Below are positions 34,307 to 42,764 of a DNA stretch of 64,000 nt, one piece after another (the stretch's first letter is position 1; each line of letters starts with the position of its first letter). The notes beneath the pieces are model-generated. The model searched no databases. It was not told the DNA's origin and was given only the letters and a program-made list of their open reading frames with translations. Made by a program: the position numbers and the translations under genes. The stretch covers positions 55,616-119,615 of the forward strand of contig NZ_JAVFJK010000009.1 in assembly GCF_030908215.1 (NCBI RefSeq). The letters are read 5' to 3'. The stretch is from Sinomonas sp. ASV486. GTDB lineage: Bacteria > Actinomycetota > Actinomycetes > Actinomycetales > Micrococcaceae.

Positions 34307-35248
34307 CTATCCTGCGGGCGCGTCCAGCGCCCCGAGGAGCCGCTTGACCGAGCCGCCCAGGTTCCAGTCGGTGGCGAGGAGTTCGAGCGCGCGGCGCGCA
34401 TCGCCGTCGGGCGCCCTGAGTCTGGCACCCGCCTCGGCGAGACTCGGCAGCTCGAGGTCGCGGACCACGTTCACGACGGCGGGCGCAACCTCCAGGTATG
34501 CGGCCGCCGTCGCGAGCTTGGCGCGCATGGGTCCGGGAACATCGCTGCCCGGATCTGCGGCCGCCTCGAGGAGTCCCTCCAGAGTCCCATACCGCCCGAG
34601 CAGGGTCGCGGCGGATTTCTCGCCGATGCCGGCCACACCGGGCAGCCCGTCCGACGCGTCACCGCGCAGCGTCGCGTAGTCCGCGTACTGCTCGGGCAGC
34701 ACGCGGTACTTGCCCACGACCACCGCGTCCGTCACCATCTCCAGATTCTTCATGCCCCGAGCGGTATAGATGACCCGAACATCCCGGGCATCGCTGACCA
34801 TCTGGAATAGATCTCGGTCCCCGGTCACGATGTCGACGGGCGCCGCGGCGTGGCTCGCGTACGTCCCGATGACGTCGTCGGCCTCGTGACCCCGAGCGCC
34901 GACGATCGCGATCCCGGCGAGCCCGAGCACACGCCGGATGAGCGGCACTTGCGCCACGAGCCCCGGCGGGACGGTCTCGACGTCGGGCCCTCCCGCCACG
35001 TGGCGCTCCACCCGGTGCGCCTTGTAGGTCGGGATGAGCTCCACACGCCAGTGCGGGCGCCAGTCGTCGTCCCAGCAGGCCACGAGATGGGTGGGGCCGA
35101 ACTCCCCCGTGAGCCGCGCGATCATGTCCAACAGCCCGCGCACCGCGTTGACAGGTGTCCCGTCCGCGCGGGTGATGGATTCGGGGACGCCGTAGAAGGC
35201 ACGGAAGTACATTGACGCGGTGTCCAGCAGCATGAGGCGGTCCGGCAT
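34307..35248 (-). CDS. 5'-3' exonuclease (PolA N-domain-like)
   Basis: A 313-residue stand-alone relative of the 5' nuclease domain of DNA polymerase I. Metal-binding acidic residues are seen in LLDTASMYFRAFYG, VACWDDDWRPHWRVELIPTYKAHR, GHEADDVIGTYA, IVTGDRDLFQMV and GDASDGLPGVAGIGEKSAATLL (helix-hairpin-helix). It probably removes RNA primers or flaps. The ATG at MPDRLML was chosen over an upstream GTG. It stands alone, convergent with the flavin reductase gene. Confidence 0.92.
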   Translation of the reverse strand: MPDRLMLLDTASMYFRAFYGVPESITRADGTPVNAVRGLLDMIARLTGEFGPTHLVACWDDDWRPHWRVELIPTYKAHRVERHVAGGPDVETVPPGLVAQVPLIRRVLGLAGIAIVGARGHEADDVIGTYASHAAAPVDIVTGDRDLFQMVSDARDVRVIYTARGMKNLEMVTDAVVVGKYRVLPEQYADYATLRGDASDGLPGVAGIGEKSAATLLGRYGTLEGLLEAAADPGSDVPGPMRAKLATAAAYLEVAPAVVNVVRDLELPSLAEAGARLRAPDGDARRALELLATDWNLGGSVKRLLGALDAPAG

Positions 35249-35329
35249 GGTCCATCCTGACACGGCCGCCGCGCATCAGGCTCCAGCGCGGCATCAGCTC
35301 AGGGTCCCGCACTGCCTCGGAGGCAGCGA

Positions 35330-36007
35330 TCAGTCGGAGAGCCGCCGCCCGATCACGCTCTCCTTGAACCCCTCCAGGAGCTCTCGCGGCGCGGGAAAGA
35401 CCTCGACGGCCCCGGCATCACGGAGCTCCGCCTCACTGTAGCCGCCGGACGCCAGCCCCACAGTCGGAATGTCCAGGGCGGCAGCGGCCTGGACGTCCCA
35501 CACCGCGTCGCCCACGAACAGCACCTCGGACGCCTCGAGTCCGCCGGCCTCGAGGGCCGCGATGAGGATGTCGGGCGCCGGCTTGGACTCCTCCGCGTCC
35601 GCGGAGCTGGTCGCAGCATCGATGAGACCGTCGGCGCCGATCACCGAGCGCAGCACCTCGAGGTCCTGCTGCCGGGCCGAGGACGCCAGCACCACCGTGA
35701 GCTCCTGTGCCTTGCAGCGCTCGAGGAGTCCCCGCGCGCCGTCGAACGGGCGCAGATGCGGCCAGAACGTTGAGAACACTGCACCGTGCGTGTCCAGGAT
35801 CTGGGTGTCCTGGGACGAGTCCCGGCCGGGGCCAAGGAGACGTTCGACGATCTTCTGCCCGCCCATCCCGACCAGCCTGTGGATCTCGTTCATCCGCACG
35901 TCGTGCCCCAAGCGGCGGAAGCCATACCACCACGCGAGCGTGTGGAAGTAGGTCGAGTCGACGAGCGTGCCGTCCACGTCGAACAAGACTCCCCGAAGCC
36001 GCGTCAT
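35330..36007 (-). CDS. HAD family hydrolase (phosphatase)
   Basis: A 225-residue haloacid dehalogenase-type phosphatase. Motif I is FDVDGTLVDS, with a cap domain, motif II is around VVLASSARQQD, motif III includes the Lys of EESKPAPDI, and motif IV is VLFVGDAVWDV. The subgroup is phosphoglycolate- or beta-phosphoglucomutase-like; the substrate is unknown. A second, broken copy lies about 4 kb away on the same strand beyond the dipZ block. The gap of 74 bases to dipZ carries no obvious signal. Confidence 0.92.
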   Translation of the reverse strand: MTRLRGVLFDVDGTLVDSTYFHTLAWWYGFRRLGHDVRMNEIHRLVGMGGQKIVERLLGPGRDSSQDTQILDTHGAVFSTFWPHLRPFDGARGLLERCKAQELTVVLASSARQQDLEVLRSVIGADGLIDAATSSADAEESKPAPDILIAALEAGGLEASEVLFVGDAVWDVQAAAALDIPTVGLASGGYSEAELRDAGAVEVFPAPRELLEGFKESVIGRRLSD

Positions 36008-36081
36008 CTACACCGCACCCGTTCACTGGTCATGGAACGCTGCTACCCCGGACACCACTGCCTCAATCCAAGTCCCGGCGC

Positions 36082-38016
36082 TTACCCGAACGTGAAGGAG
36101 TAGAGCTCGACGCCGGCACTCGCCGTGACCTCGATGGTCCCCTCGCGCTGGGCCTGGCTGTCGTAGAGGACGTAGGAGCGAGGTGTGCCGCCGACCCCGA
36201 CGGTCCGTTCGCCGTCCGGACCCTTCAGCGTGAGCGTCCCCGTCCCGCTGGCCACCGCCTGGACCTGCCGCGCATGGAAATTCAGCCGCACGGCCGGCGA
36301 GGCCGCAGCGCCGGGAGAGGCGCCGCCGTCGTTCGCGGAACCAGCGGTGATCTTCTGTGAGTCGAGGGTCCACGCGCCGGAGAGGGCAAACGAGTCCGCG
36401 GGCTGGCTGGCAGGGAAGGAGAACGTGCCCGGCCCGGAGCGGTACTGCCCCGTGCCCGCGTAGTTCACCTGCTTCGCAATGCCCAGGAACGTCTCCGGGG
36501 TGGTGCTGCCGGCCGCCGGCGCGGTGTCCTTGCCCTCGACCGGAGCAGGCAGGGCCACGCCCGGATGCGCCGCGGACAGCAACTGCCGCACGAGGTTCTC
36601 GGTGTTCTGGTAGCCGCCTTCGCCCTGCTGGATGTGGCGGACGTTGCCGTCGGAGTCGATGAGGTATTGGGCCGGCCAGAAACGGTTCCGGTAGGCGGAC
36701 CAGGTCGAGTACGCGTTGTCCATGGCCACGGGGTAGTCGATGCCGTGCTCCTTCACGCCGGCCTCGACGTTGCGCTGCTCGCGCTCGAACGCGTACTCCG
36801 GGGTGTGGACGCCGATCACCTCGAGCCCCGCCGCCTTGTAGGCGTCGTTGAGCTGGACGATGTGGGGGAGCGAGCGCTGGCAGTTGATGCACGAATAGGC
36901 CCAGAAGTCGATCAGCACCACCTTTCCGTGCAGCCCGGCGAGGGTTAGCGGATCGGAGCCGATCCACGCCGTCTCCCCGCGGATCGCGGGCGCTGGCCCG
37001 CAGTCCTGCAGCTCGGCGGAGCCTTGGGTGCAGTTCGCGAGGCCGCGGTTCTCATCGGTGGGCGCCCCGCCGAGGTCCAGGGGCGTGCCTGGTGCGGGAC
37101 GGAGCTGGTCCTGGAAGGACGCGGTGTAGTCGGGGATGAGCCGCTGGACGGCGGCGGGGAGGTCGAGGGCGAGGCCCGCCGCGAGGGCGATCATGAGCGC
37201 GCCGGCCGTGATGCGGATGCCCCGCTGGCGGCGCCGGAACGACTTGAGCCGCTCGGCAAGCCCGCGGCCGGCGAGTGCGAAGAAGAGGAGTGGTACCGAG
37301 ACGCCGATCGCGAAGGCGAGCGTGAGCCCGACCGTCTCCGGCCCGATCCGACCCGTCGCGCCCGAGACGGTGATCGCCGCGAGGACCGGCCCGGCGCACG
37401 GCACGAACACGGCACCCAGGGCGAGGCCCAGGCCGAAGCCGCCGCGGCGCGCGTCGACCTGCTTCTGCGGAATCCAGGAGAACGGCTTCTCGAGCCATTC
37501 TTCGACGCGGGGCACCATGAGCCCGAGCCCCACCGCCGCGAGCACCGCGATGCCTGTCCAGCGCAGCACGTCCTGGGGGAGCCCGAGGGTCGAGAGCAGC
37601 AGCGAGCCGAGGAGTGTGACCGCGCTGAAGCTCAGCACGAGCCCTGCGATCACCTGATAGGGCCGCCACCGCGACGCCGCCCGCCCCGGCTGTGCCGCCT
37701 GTGCGCCGAGGTCACCCCGTGGGACGCCGAGGTCACCCCGTGTGGCGCCGAGGTCACCCCGCGTGCGCTCGAGGTCACCCTGTGTGGCGCCGAGGTCACC
37801 CCGCGTGCGCTCGAGGTCACCCTGTGTGGCGCCGACGTCACCGCGTGTGGCACCGAGGTCACCCCGTGCGGCCACCGAAACCGGGGCGGACGACGGCGCC
37901 GCTCGGCGCGCGCTGTCGAGCCCGCCCGAGAAGAAGATCACCGGTAGAACCGGCAGGATGCAGGGCGAGATGCCCGTGATGAGACCGCCCAGCAGCCCGA
38001 TGAGTATGACGTCCAT
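36082..38016 (-). CDS. dipZ: DipZ: CcdA-type membrane protein fused to thioredoxin-like domain
   Basis: A 644-residue membrane redox protein. The N-terminal CcdA/DsbD part has two conserved cysteines in ISPCILPVLPVIFF and AVFVPCAGPVLAAITV and about six helices. The C-terminal extracytoplasmic part holds a TlpA/thioredoxin fold with the CxxC in DFWAYSCINCQRSLPHI, and a further beta-rich domain to the end. It moves electrons from cytoplasmic thioredoxin to the cell-surface side to maintain or repair disulfides. Between the first and second helices (about 47-102) lies a tandem repeat of GDLGATR-like heptads. The ATG is 7 bases after an ECF-type -10 box, implying a leaderless mRNA. In Mycobacterium tuberculosis dipZ belongs to the SigK regulon; the sigma/anti-sigma genes here are 4 kb away. 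Confidence 0.94.
   Translation of the reverse strand: MDVILIGLLGGLITGISPCILPVLPVIFFSGGLDSARRAAPSSAPVSVAARGDLGATRGDVGATQGDLERTRGDLGATQGDLERTRGDLGATRGDLGVPRGDLGAQAAQPGRAASRWRPYQVIAGLVLSFSAVTLLGSLLLSTLGLPQDVLRWTGIAVLAAVGLGLMVPRVEEWLEKPFSWIPQKQVDARRGGFGLGLALGAVFVPCAGPVLAAITVSGATGRIGPETVGLTLAFAIGVSVPLLFFALAGRGLAERLKSFRRRQRGIRITAGALMIALAAGLALDLPAAVQRLIPDYTASFQDQLRPAPGTPLDLGGAPTDENRGLANCTQGSAELQDCGPAPAIRGETAWIGSDPLTLAGLHGKVVLIDFWAYSCINCQRSLPHIVQLNDAYKAAGLEVIGVHTPEYAFEREQRNVEAGVKEHGIDYPVAMDNAYSTWSAYRNRFWPAQYLIDSDGNVRHIQQGEGGYQNTENLVRQLLSAAHPGVALPAPVEGKDTAPAAGSTTPETFLGIAKQVNYAGTGQYRSGPGTFSFPASQPADSFALSGAWTLDSQKITAGSANDGGASPGAAASPAVRLNFHARQVQAVASGTGTLTLKGPDGERTVGVGGTPRSYVLYDSQAQREGTIEVTASAGVELYSFTFG
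37708..37875. repeat. Eight 21-bp tandem repeats inside dipZ
   Basis: Eight units of 21 bases, each starting GAGGTCACC (one GACGTCACC) on the top strand. On the coding strand they read as heptapeptides GDLGATR, GDVGATQ, GDLERTR and variants. The unit length keeps the frame, so copy-number change would lengthen or shorten a loop of the membrane protein without breaking it. Confidence 0.9.
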
Positions 38017-38023
38017 GCCGAAG

Positions 38024-38052
38024 GTTCGCAGCCGGCGGGAAGCCCGGATTGG
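38024..38052 (-). promoter_or_regulatory. ECF-type promoter of dipZ
   Basis: On the minus strand CCAATCCG (38052-38045), a 15-bp spacer, then GCGAAC (38029-38024). The ATG follows after 7 bases. It matches the motif before three other units of this block. Confidence 0.7.
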
Positions 38053-38122
38053 GGCGCCCAGAGGGCAACGCCCGGAACGAGGCACCTGCAGGGAGTCGCG
38101 CCCCGCCGTGCCTACAGCCACG

Positions 38123-38151
38123 GCAATCCGCACCAGCATCCTGCTCCGAAG
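38123..38151 (+). promoter_or_regulatory. ECF-type promoter, upstream copy
   Basis: GCAATCCG (38123-38130), a 15-bp spacer, CCGAAG (38146-38151). It is the first of two tandem copies, 32 bp apart, reading toward the secreted-protein gene. Confidence 0.6.
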
Positions 38152-38154
38152 AGC

Positions 38155-38183
38155 CCAATCCGCACCCATGTGCCGCTCCGAAC
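38155..38183 (+). promoter_or_regulatory. ECF-type promoter, downstream copy
   Basis: CCAATCCG (38155-38162), a 15-bp spacer, CCGAAC (38178-38183). With the preceding copy and the dipZ site on the other strand, this 244-base divergent region carries three instances of the motif. Confidence 0.7.
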
Positions 38184-38260
38184 AGGAGTCGTCCAATCCC
38201 CGCAGCGGCCGAGAGGGCTGGACGGCTGGTCGGCGGCCGCTCATCTCAAGGAAGTGCATC

Positions 38261-38908
38261 ATGAGTTCACTCATTCGCATGGCACGGCCGGCCCTTCGGG
38301 TCTGGGCTGCTGTGCTTGCGGGGCTCGCCCTCGCCTTCGGCGGTGTGGCGGCGGCGGCCTTCGCCTCCGGATCCACCGTCCTGCCGGTCTCGAGCGCTAG
38401 GACACCGGCCTGGACCAACGGGCAGACCGTGACGGTCCAGTACGCCCAGAATTTCTTCTGCGACACGAGCGTCCCCGCCTCCGCGCCGTCCGGGTGTGAG
38501 GTGGGCACTGCCGCGAACACCGGACCGGTCGCCAACGCGGACCGCTCGGTCCTGTACGTGCTCGTGCCGCTCTTCGCGAACCCGAGTCCGGCGGCGATGT
38601 GCGCCGTCGCGAGCTGCCCCAACCACCCGCTCGACATCGACCTGTCCCGGATTGCCGGGGCCCTTGGCGCGTCTCCGGGAGCCGTGGCCTCGGTGCCGCT
38701 TCCAGCGCACAGCCACATCCTTGACGGCCCTGCCGGAGGCTGGTGGCAGATCAAGGTTGTCGCGGTGACCAACCAGGCGGCCTGGGCCCAGCTCGCGGCC
38801 GGCAAGTCGGAGACCACGATGAACGCATTGATCGCCACTCCGGGCAGCGGCGTGATTGGCCCAGTGCCCACCAACCTGTACCTGTTCTTCAACGTTGTGG
38901 GGAAGTGA
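38261..38908 (+). CDS. Secreted hypothetical protein
   Basis: A 215-residue protein with a signal peptide (RPALRVWAAVLAGLALAFGGVAAAAFASG) and a mature domain without recognised family. It contains four Cys (FFCDTSV, SGCEVG, MCAVASCPN) that could form disulfides, fitting a neighbour of the disulfide-handling dipZ, and a C-terminal beta-rich part ending TNLYLFFNVVGK. AAGGAA lies upstream of the ATG. Two tandem ECF-type promoters precede it. Probably exported and surface-associated; function unknown. Confidence 0.8.
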   Translation: MSSLIRMARPALRVWAAVLAGLALAFGGVAAAAFASGSTVLPVSSARTPAWTNGQTVTVQYAQNFFCDTSVPASAPSGCEVGTAANTGPVANADRSVLYVLVPLFANPSPAAMCAVASCPNHPLDIDLSRIAGALGASPGAVASVPLPAHSHILDGPAGGWWQIKVVAVTNQAAWAQLAAGKSETTMNALIATPGSGVIGPVPTNLYLFFNVVGK

Positions 38909-38913
38909 GGAGG

Positions 38914-39933
38914 GTGGCCTCCCACAGCTTCCTCTCGGTAGCCCGGGTGCGCCGGCTGGCGCACCCGGGCCTCCGGGCGGGCGGCCCGCTGCCGACGACG
39001 ATGGCGCTCGCCGCACTCGTCGCGGCAGTGGCGGGCCTGCTGCTGCCCTGGGTGACCGTATTCCACGGATTCGCGCCCTTGAACGGCATCGCGGCCGGTG
39101 GTGGCACCTACGCCGGGCTGGCCACGGCGTCCGCCCTCCTGCTCCTTGCCGCCCACCGCTACGCGTGGGCTCCGGGCCGCTGGATCGCACTGGGTGCTGC
39201 GTCGGCCGCGGTGGCAGGCTCTCTGTGGATCGCGCGGTCCGTGGCTGACTACGCTTCGGATCCGGGCCCTGCGGCGGCGCTGGCCTCGCCCGTCCCGGGG
39301 CCCGGCCCCTGGGTGCTCGCGGCGGGCGCGGCCCTCGTCGTGGTGGCAGTCTTCCTGCCGCTTCCACAGAACTCCCGCGGCGCGGGACTTGACCGCGCGG
39401 GACTCAACGGCGCGGGACTCGCCGGAAAAGGGAGAGCAGGCCTCGGCGCGAGGCTCGGACTCGGGGCGACGGCCTTCGTGGCCGGCTGGATCCATCTGCT
39501 CCTCGTGCCCGAGCACTGGGGAGAGTCTGCGCTGCTTGGCGCAGGCTTCCTCGGCGCAGCGATCCTGCAGCTCGCCCTCGCGATCTCGGTCGTGGAGCGC
39601 CCTGGCCATGCCGCGCACCTCACGCTCGTGGTGCTCAACGTCGCGCTCGTCGGCGTGTGGCTCTATGCGGTGTTCGTGGGGCTTCCGCTCGGAGACGCCC
39701 ACGACCACGGTGGCGCGGCTGGGTGGTCGATCGGAGCGGGAGAGCCGATCGACACAGGCGCAGTCGTGACCAAGGTGGCCGAGATAGCCGGTGCAGTATG
39801 GGCCGGCGTGCTGATCAGCCGTCCCGTCCGGCGGCCGCATGGCGCGGGACAGCAAGTGCAACGCGCCCGCCACAGGTTTGGCGGCGCGGCAGGGCTTCGG
39901 ATCGGAGCCGGATCACGGGGTGGGGCGGCCTAG
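38914..39933 (+). CDS. Hypothetical multi-pass membrane protein
   Basis: A 339-residue protein with about seven membrane helices (for example MALAALVAAVAGLLLPWVTVF, TYAGLATASALLLLAA, LGATAFVAGWIHLLLVPEHW, LVVLNVALVGVWLYAVFVGL). A cytoplasmic or outer loop near residues 150-170 carries a 15-bp DNA repeat giving AGLDR, AGLNG, AGLAG. The loop GDAHDHGG and EHWGES contain possible metal-binding His. No family is recognised. The start is uncertain: GTG here, or the ATG at 39001 which begins the first helix. It follows the secreted-protein gene by 5 bases and so shares its promoters. Confidence 0.7.
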   Translation: MASHSFLSVARVRRLAHPGLRAGGPLPTTMALAALVAAVAGLLLPWVTVFHGFAPLNGIAAGGGTYAGLATASALLLLAAHRYAWAPGRWIALGAASAAVAGSLWIARSVADYASDPGPAAALASPVPGPGPWVLAAGAALVVVAVFLPLPQNSRGAGLDRAGLNGAGLAGKGRAGLGARLGLGATAFVAGWIHLLLVPEHWGESALLGAGFLGAAILQLALAISVVERPGHAAHLTLVVLNVALVGVWLYAVFVGLPLGDAHDHGGAAGWSIGAGEPIDTGAVVTKVAEIAGAVWAGVLISRPVRRPHGAGQQVQRARHRFGGAAGLRIGAGSRGGAA

Positions 39934-39948
39934 CCGGTCCCGAGCTGC

Positions 39949-40476
39949 CTACCGATGAGGCACGTCCCACACGGCGTCGCCGACGAACAAGGCCTCCGAG
40001 GCTTCCAGGCCCGTGGCCTTGAGCGCCACCACGAGGATGTCCGGTGCGGGCTTGGGCTCCTCCGCGTCCGCGGAGCTCGTGGCGGTGTCCACGAACGCGT
40101 CGGCATCGATGACCGAGCGCAGCGCGCTCAGGTCCTGTTCCCGTGCCCAAGAGGCCAGGACCACGCTGAGGCCCGCGTCCTCGTACCGCGCGAGAAGGTC
40201 GCGCGCGCCGTCGAACGGCCGCAGGTGCGGCCAGAACGTCTAGAACACCGCGGCGTGGGTGTCGAGGATCTCGCTGTCCTGGGCCGTGTCCCGCTCCGCA
40301 CCTAGCAGGTGCTCGACGATCTTCTGCCCACCCATTCCGACACGCCGGCGGATCTCGTTCATCCGCACGTCGTGTCCGAAGCGGCGGAACGCGTACCACC
40401 ACGCGAGGGTATGGAAGTACGTGGAGTCGACGAGCGTCCCATCCACGTCGAAAAGGATTCCGCGCAATGGTGACAC
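39949..40476 (-). pseudogene. Broken second copy of the HAD phosphatase gene
   Basis: The encoded protein follows the intact HAD gene at 35330-36007 closely: 63 of the first 78 residues are identical. The frame is interrupted by a TAG (40240-40242) where the intact copy has a Ser codon (VFSTFWPHL), then continues in the same frame through VVLASW, EEPKPAPDI and ALFVGDAVWDV and stops, missing the last 55 residues including part of the fold. One nonsense codon plus a truncated 3' end make this a pseudogene. The two copies bracket the dipZ block in direct orientation. Confidence 0.88.
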
Positions 40477-40543
40477 GGGCTGCCTTCCGGTCTCGGGTGC
40501 GCCCAGCCTAAGTCAGCCTCCCAGGTCCGGCTAGCCTGAGGGG

Positions 40544-41269
40544 ATGGGGTGGCACATTGGAACGTCGGGCTGGAGCTACGACCACTGGGCGGATGCCCCG
40601 TACCCGCCGGGAACGCGTCCGGGGGACCGCCTCGGGATCTACACGAGCCGCTTCTCCACGGTGGAGCTCAACGCGAGCTTCTACCGGTGGCCGCGCACGA
40701 CGGCGTTCGCGAGCTGGCGTCGTCGGCTCCCCGAGGGCTTCCTCATGTCGGTCAAGGCCCCCCGCGGGCTCACCCACGCCAAGCGGCTCTACGCCCCGGA
40801 GGCCTGGTCGGAGCGCATTGCGGAGTCGTGGCACGAGCTCGGTCCGCGCCGCGGCGTGCTCCTCGTCCAGCTCTCGCCGAACCACGCCCGCGACGACGCC
40901 CGCCTCGACTGGTTCCTCGGCGCCCTGCCGCAATGGATCCAGGTTGCCGTCGAGCTCCGCCACCCGACCTGGCACGACGCGGCGGTCTTCGACATCCTCC
41001 GGCGCCACGGCGCGGCCTACTGCATCATGAGCGGCGCCAACCTCCCGTGCATCCTGGAGGCGACCGCCCAGACCGTCTACGTCCGCCTGCACGGGCCAGA
41101 CCACGACAACCTGTACGGCGGCTCCTACTCGGACGCGGACCTCGGCTGGTGGGCCGAGCGCATCCGCGAATGGGATCGGTCCGGCCACGAGGTCTACGTC
41201 TACTTCAACAATGACGGCGAAGGCAACGCCGTGCGCAACGCCCTCACGCTGCGTGGGATGTTGGGCTGA
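40544..41269 (+). CDS. DUF72 domain protein (YecE-like)
   Basis: A 241-residue TIM-barrel-like protein of the DUF72 family: [55 protein letters not shown] and [17 protein letters not shown] are all hallmark segments. Biochemical function is not established; some relatives are linked to nucleic-acid or cofactor chemistry. TAGCCT lies 6 bases before the ATG, so the mRNA is probably leaderless. It separates the HAD remnant from the fasciclin gene. Confidence 0.93.
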   Translation: MGWHIGTSGWSYDHWADAPYPPGTRPGDRLGIYTSRFSTVELNASFYRWPRTTAFASWRRRLPEGFLMSVKAPRGLTHAKRLYAPEAWSERIAESWHELGPRRGVLLVQLSPNHARDDARLDWFLGALPQWIQVAVELRHPTWHDAAVFDILRRHGAAYCIMSGANLPCILEATAQTVYVRLHGPDHDNLYGGSYSDADLGWWAERIREWDRSGHEVYVYFNNDGEGNAVRNALTLRGMLG

Positions 41270-41318
41270 GGTTTCGACTCCGCTCAACCATCGGGTTTGG
41301 ACTGCGCCCGACAACCAT

Positions 41319-41346
41319 CCAATCCGTCCCCGCGACTGCTCCGAAG
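41319..41346 (+). promoter_or_regulatory. ECF-type promoter of the fasciclin gene
   Basis: CCAATCCG (41319-41326), a 14-bp spacer, CCGAAG (41341-41346), about 40 bases before the ATG. Confidence 0.75.
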
Positions 41347-41384
41347 AACCGGTGCAAGCCACCCGTGAAACAAGGAGTGAAGCC

Positions 41385-42053
41385 ATGAAGATCATCCAGC
41401 GCACGTCGGCCGTCGTGGGCCTCGCGGCCCTCAGCGCCCTCGGCCTCGCCGCGTGTGGCGGGTCGACGTCGGCAGCCGGCCCCGCGTCGTCGTCCGCGCC
41501 CTCCAGCAGCTCGGCGAAGGCCGCGAGCCCGTCGGCGATGTCCACGAAGGACCCGGCAGCGAACCTCGTCGGCGCCGGCTGCGCCGACTACGCCAAGGCC
41601 GTCCCGACCGGACCCGGCTCGGTTCAGGGGATGAGCACGGATCCCGTGGCGGTCGCGGCGTCCAACAATCCGCTCCTCAAGACGCTCGTCTCGGCGGTCT
41701 CCGGCAAGCTCAACCCGAAGGTCAACCTCGTGGACACGCTCAACTCGAGCCAGTTCACGGTGTTTGCCCCGGTGGACAGCGCGTTCGCGAAGATCGATCC
41801 GGCGACCATCGAGTCCCTCAAGACCGATGACAAGACGCTGTCCACGATTCTCACGTACCACGTGGTTCCGGGCCAGATCGAGCCTGCCTCGATTGCCGGG
41901 ACGCACAAGACGGTCGAGGGCCAGGACGTCACCGTCACCGGCTCCGGCAACAGCCTCAAGGTCAACGGCGCCAACGTGATCTGCGGCGGTGTCCAGACGG
42001 CGAACGCGACCGTCTACCTCGTGGACACGGTGCTGATGCCCCCGGCCAAGTAG
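41385..42053 (+). CDS. Fasciclin (FAS1) domain lipoprotein
   Basis: A 222-residue lipoprotein. The signal peptide ends in LAAC, a lipobox with Cys about 25 where lipid is attached; a Ser/Ala linker follows. The FAS1 domain occupies about 85-220 ([86 protein letters not shown]). Two Cys (AGCADY, VICGGV) may form a disulfide. It is the counterpart of mycobacterial MPT83/MPT70, which are controlled by SigK. AAGGAG precedes the ATG. An ECF-type promoter lies upstream and a long hairpin terminator downstream; the sigma factor gene comes next. Confidence 0.94.
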   Translation: MKIIQRTSAVVGLAALSALGLAACGGSTSAAGPASSSAPSSSSAKAASPSAMSTKDPAANLVGAGCADYAKAVPTGPGSVQGMSTDPVAVAASNNPLLKTLVSAVSGKLNPKVNLVDTLNSSQFTVFAPVDSAFAKIDPATIESLKTDDKTLSTILTYHVVPGQIEPASIAGTHKTVEGQDVTVTGSGNSLKVNGANVICGGVQTANATVYLVDTVLMPPAK

Positions 42054-42077
42054 GCGGGCGCGCAGCGCACTAGAGCG

Positions 42078-42120
42078 CACGACGGCGGGCCGGGCGCTGG
42101 GGCCCCGGCCCGCCGTCGTG
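42078..42120. terminator. Long hairpin after the fasciclin gene
   Basis: CACGACGGCGGGCCGGG (42078-42094) is perfectly inverted at 42104-42120 around a 9-base loop. There is no T tract, as usual for actinobacterial terminators. Its arm contains the GCACGACGGCGG element seen elsewhere in the window. Confidence 0.75.
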
Positions 42121-42158
42121 TATCCCCCAGGTCAAACAGGTCACAGTGGCGGAGGACA

Positions 42159-42764
42159 GTGAGCAGCCGTGAGACAGTGGTCTACATGCCCGACTACGAC
42201 GGCGGGGCGACCCCTGCCCCGGACCTCGACGAGCTCATGGACCGCATTGCGAGCGGTGACCAGGAGGCGTTCGGGCATCTCTACGACGTGCTCGCGCCAC
42301 TGGTTCATGGCCTCGTCCTGCGGGTGCTCCGGGATCCGGCCCAGTCCGAGGAGGTCACCCAGGAGGTGTTCCTCGAGGTGTGGCAGCAGGCCAAGAGGTT
42401 CGACGCGGACCGGGGCCGCGCACGGGCCTGGATCACCGTCATGGCGCACCGCCGGGCGGTGGACAGAGTCCGCGCAGCCCAAGCCTCTACGGACCGCGAC
42501 CTCCGCGAGGGGATCAAGGACTACCAGGAGAGCTACAACGACGTTGAGCACCGCGTCGAGGTTGCCCTCGAGAGCGAGCGGGTCAACAAGGCCCTCGAGT
42601 CCCTCACCGAGGTTCAGAAGCAGGCCATCCGCCTTGCCTACTACGGCGGCTACACCTACGGGGAAGTCGCCACCGCCCTGGGGCTTCCCCTGGGCACCGT
42701 GAAGACCAGAATCCGCGACGGGATGATCCGCCTCAGAGACGTGTTGGGAGTGAGCCATGGATGA
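42159..42764 (+). CDS. sigK: ECF sigma factor, SigK-like
   Basis: A 201-residue ECF sigma factor. Region 2 spans about 25-95 (FGHLYDVLAPLVHGLVLRVLRDPAQSEEVTQEVFLEVWQQAKRFD, GRARAWITVMAHRRAVDRVR) and region 4 about 130-190 (LESLTEVQKQAIRLAYYGGYTYGEVATALGLPLGTVKTRIRDGM). This is the SigK/SigL-type group. GGAGG lies before the GTG. The last 8 bases overlap the anti-sigma gene, a classic coupling. Dedicated targets are probably dipZ, the secreted protein, fasciclin and DUF4383 genes, all of which share a promoter motif; no such motif is seen before sigK itself. Confidence 0.92.
   Translation: MSSRETVVYMPDYDGGATPAPDLDELMDRIASGDQEAFGHLYDVLAPLVHGLVLRVLRDPAQSEEVTQEVFLEVWQQAKRFDADRGRARAWITVMAHRRAVDRVRAAQASTDRDLREGIKDYQESYNDVEHRVEVALESERVNKALESLTEVQKQAIRLAYYGGYTYGEVATALGLPLGTVKTRIRDGMIRLRDVLGVSHG

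Noticed and set aside
38017-39873. A 1263-codon frame extending dipZ far upstream
   Set aside because: It is antisense to the secreted and membrane protein genes. The CcdA start MDVILIG and the ECF promoter at 38024-38052 define the real start.
39949-40476. HAD copy as a functional gene with stop-codon read-through
   Set aside because: Besides the TAG it lacks the last 55 residues of the fold, so read-through would not restore a full enzyme.
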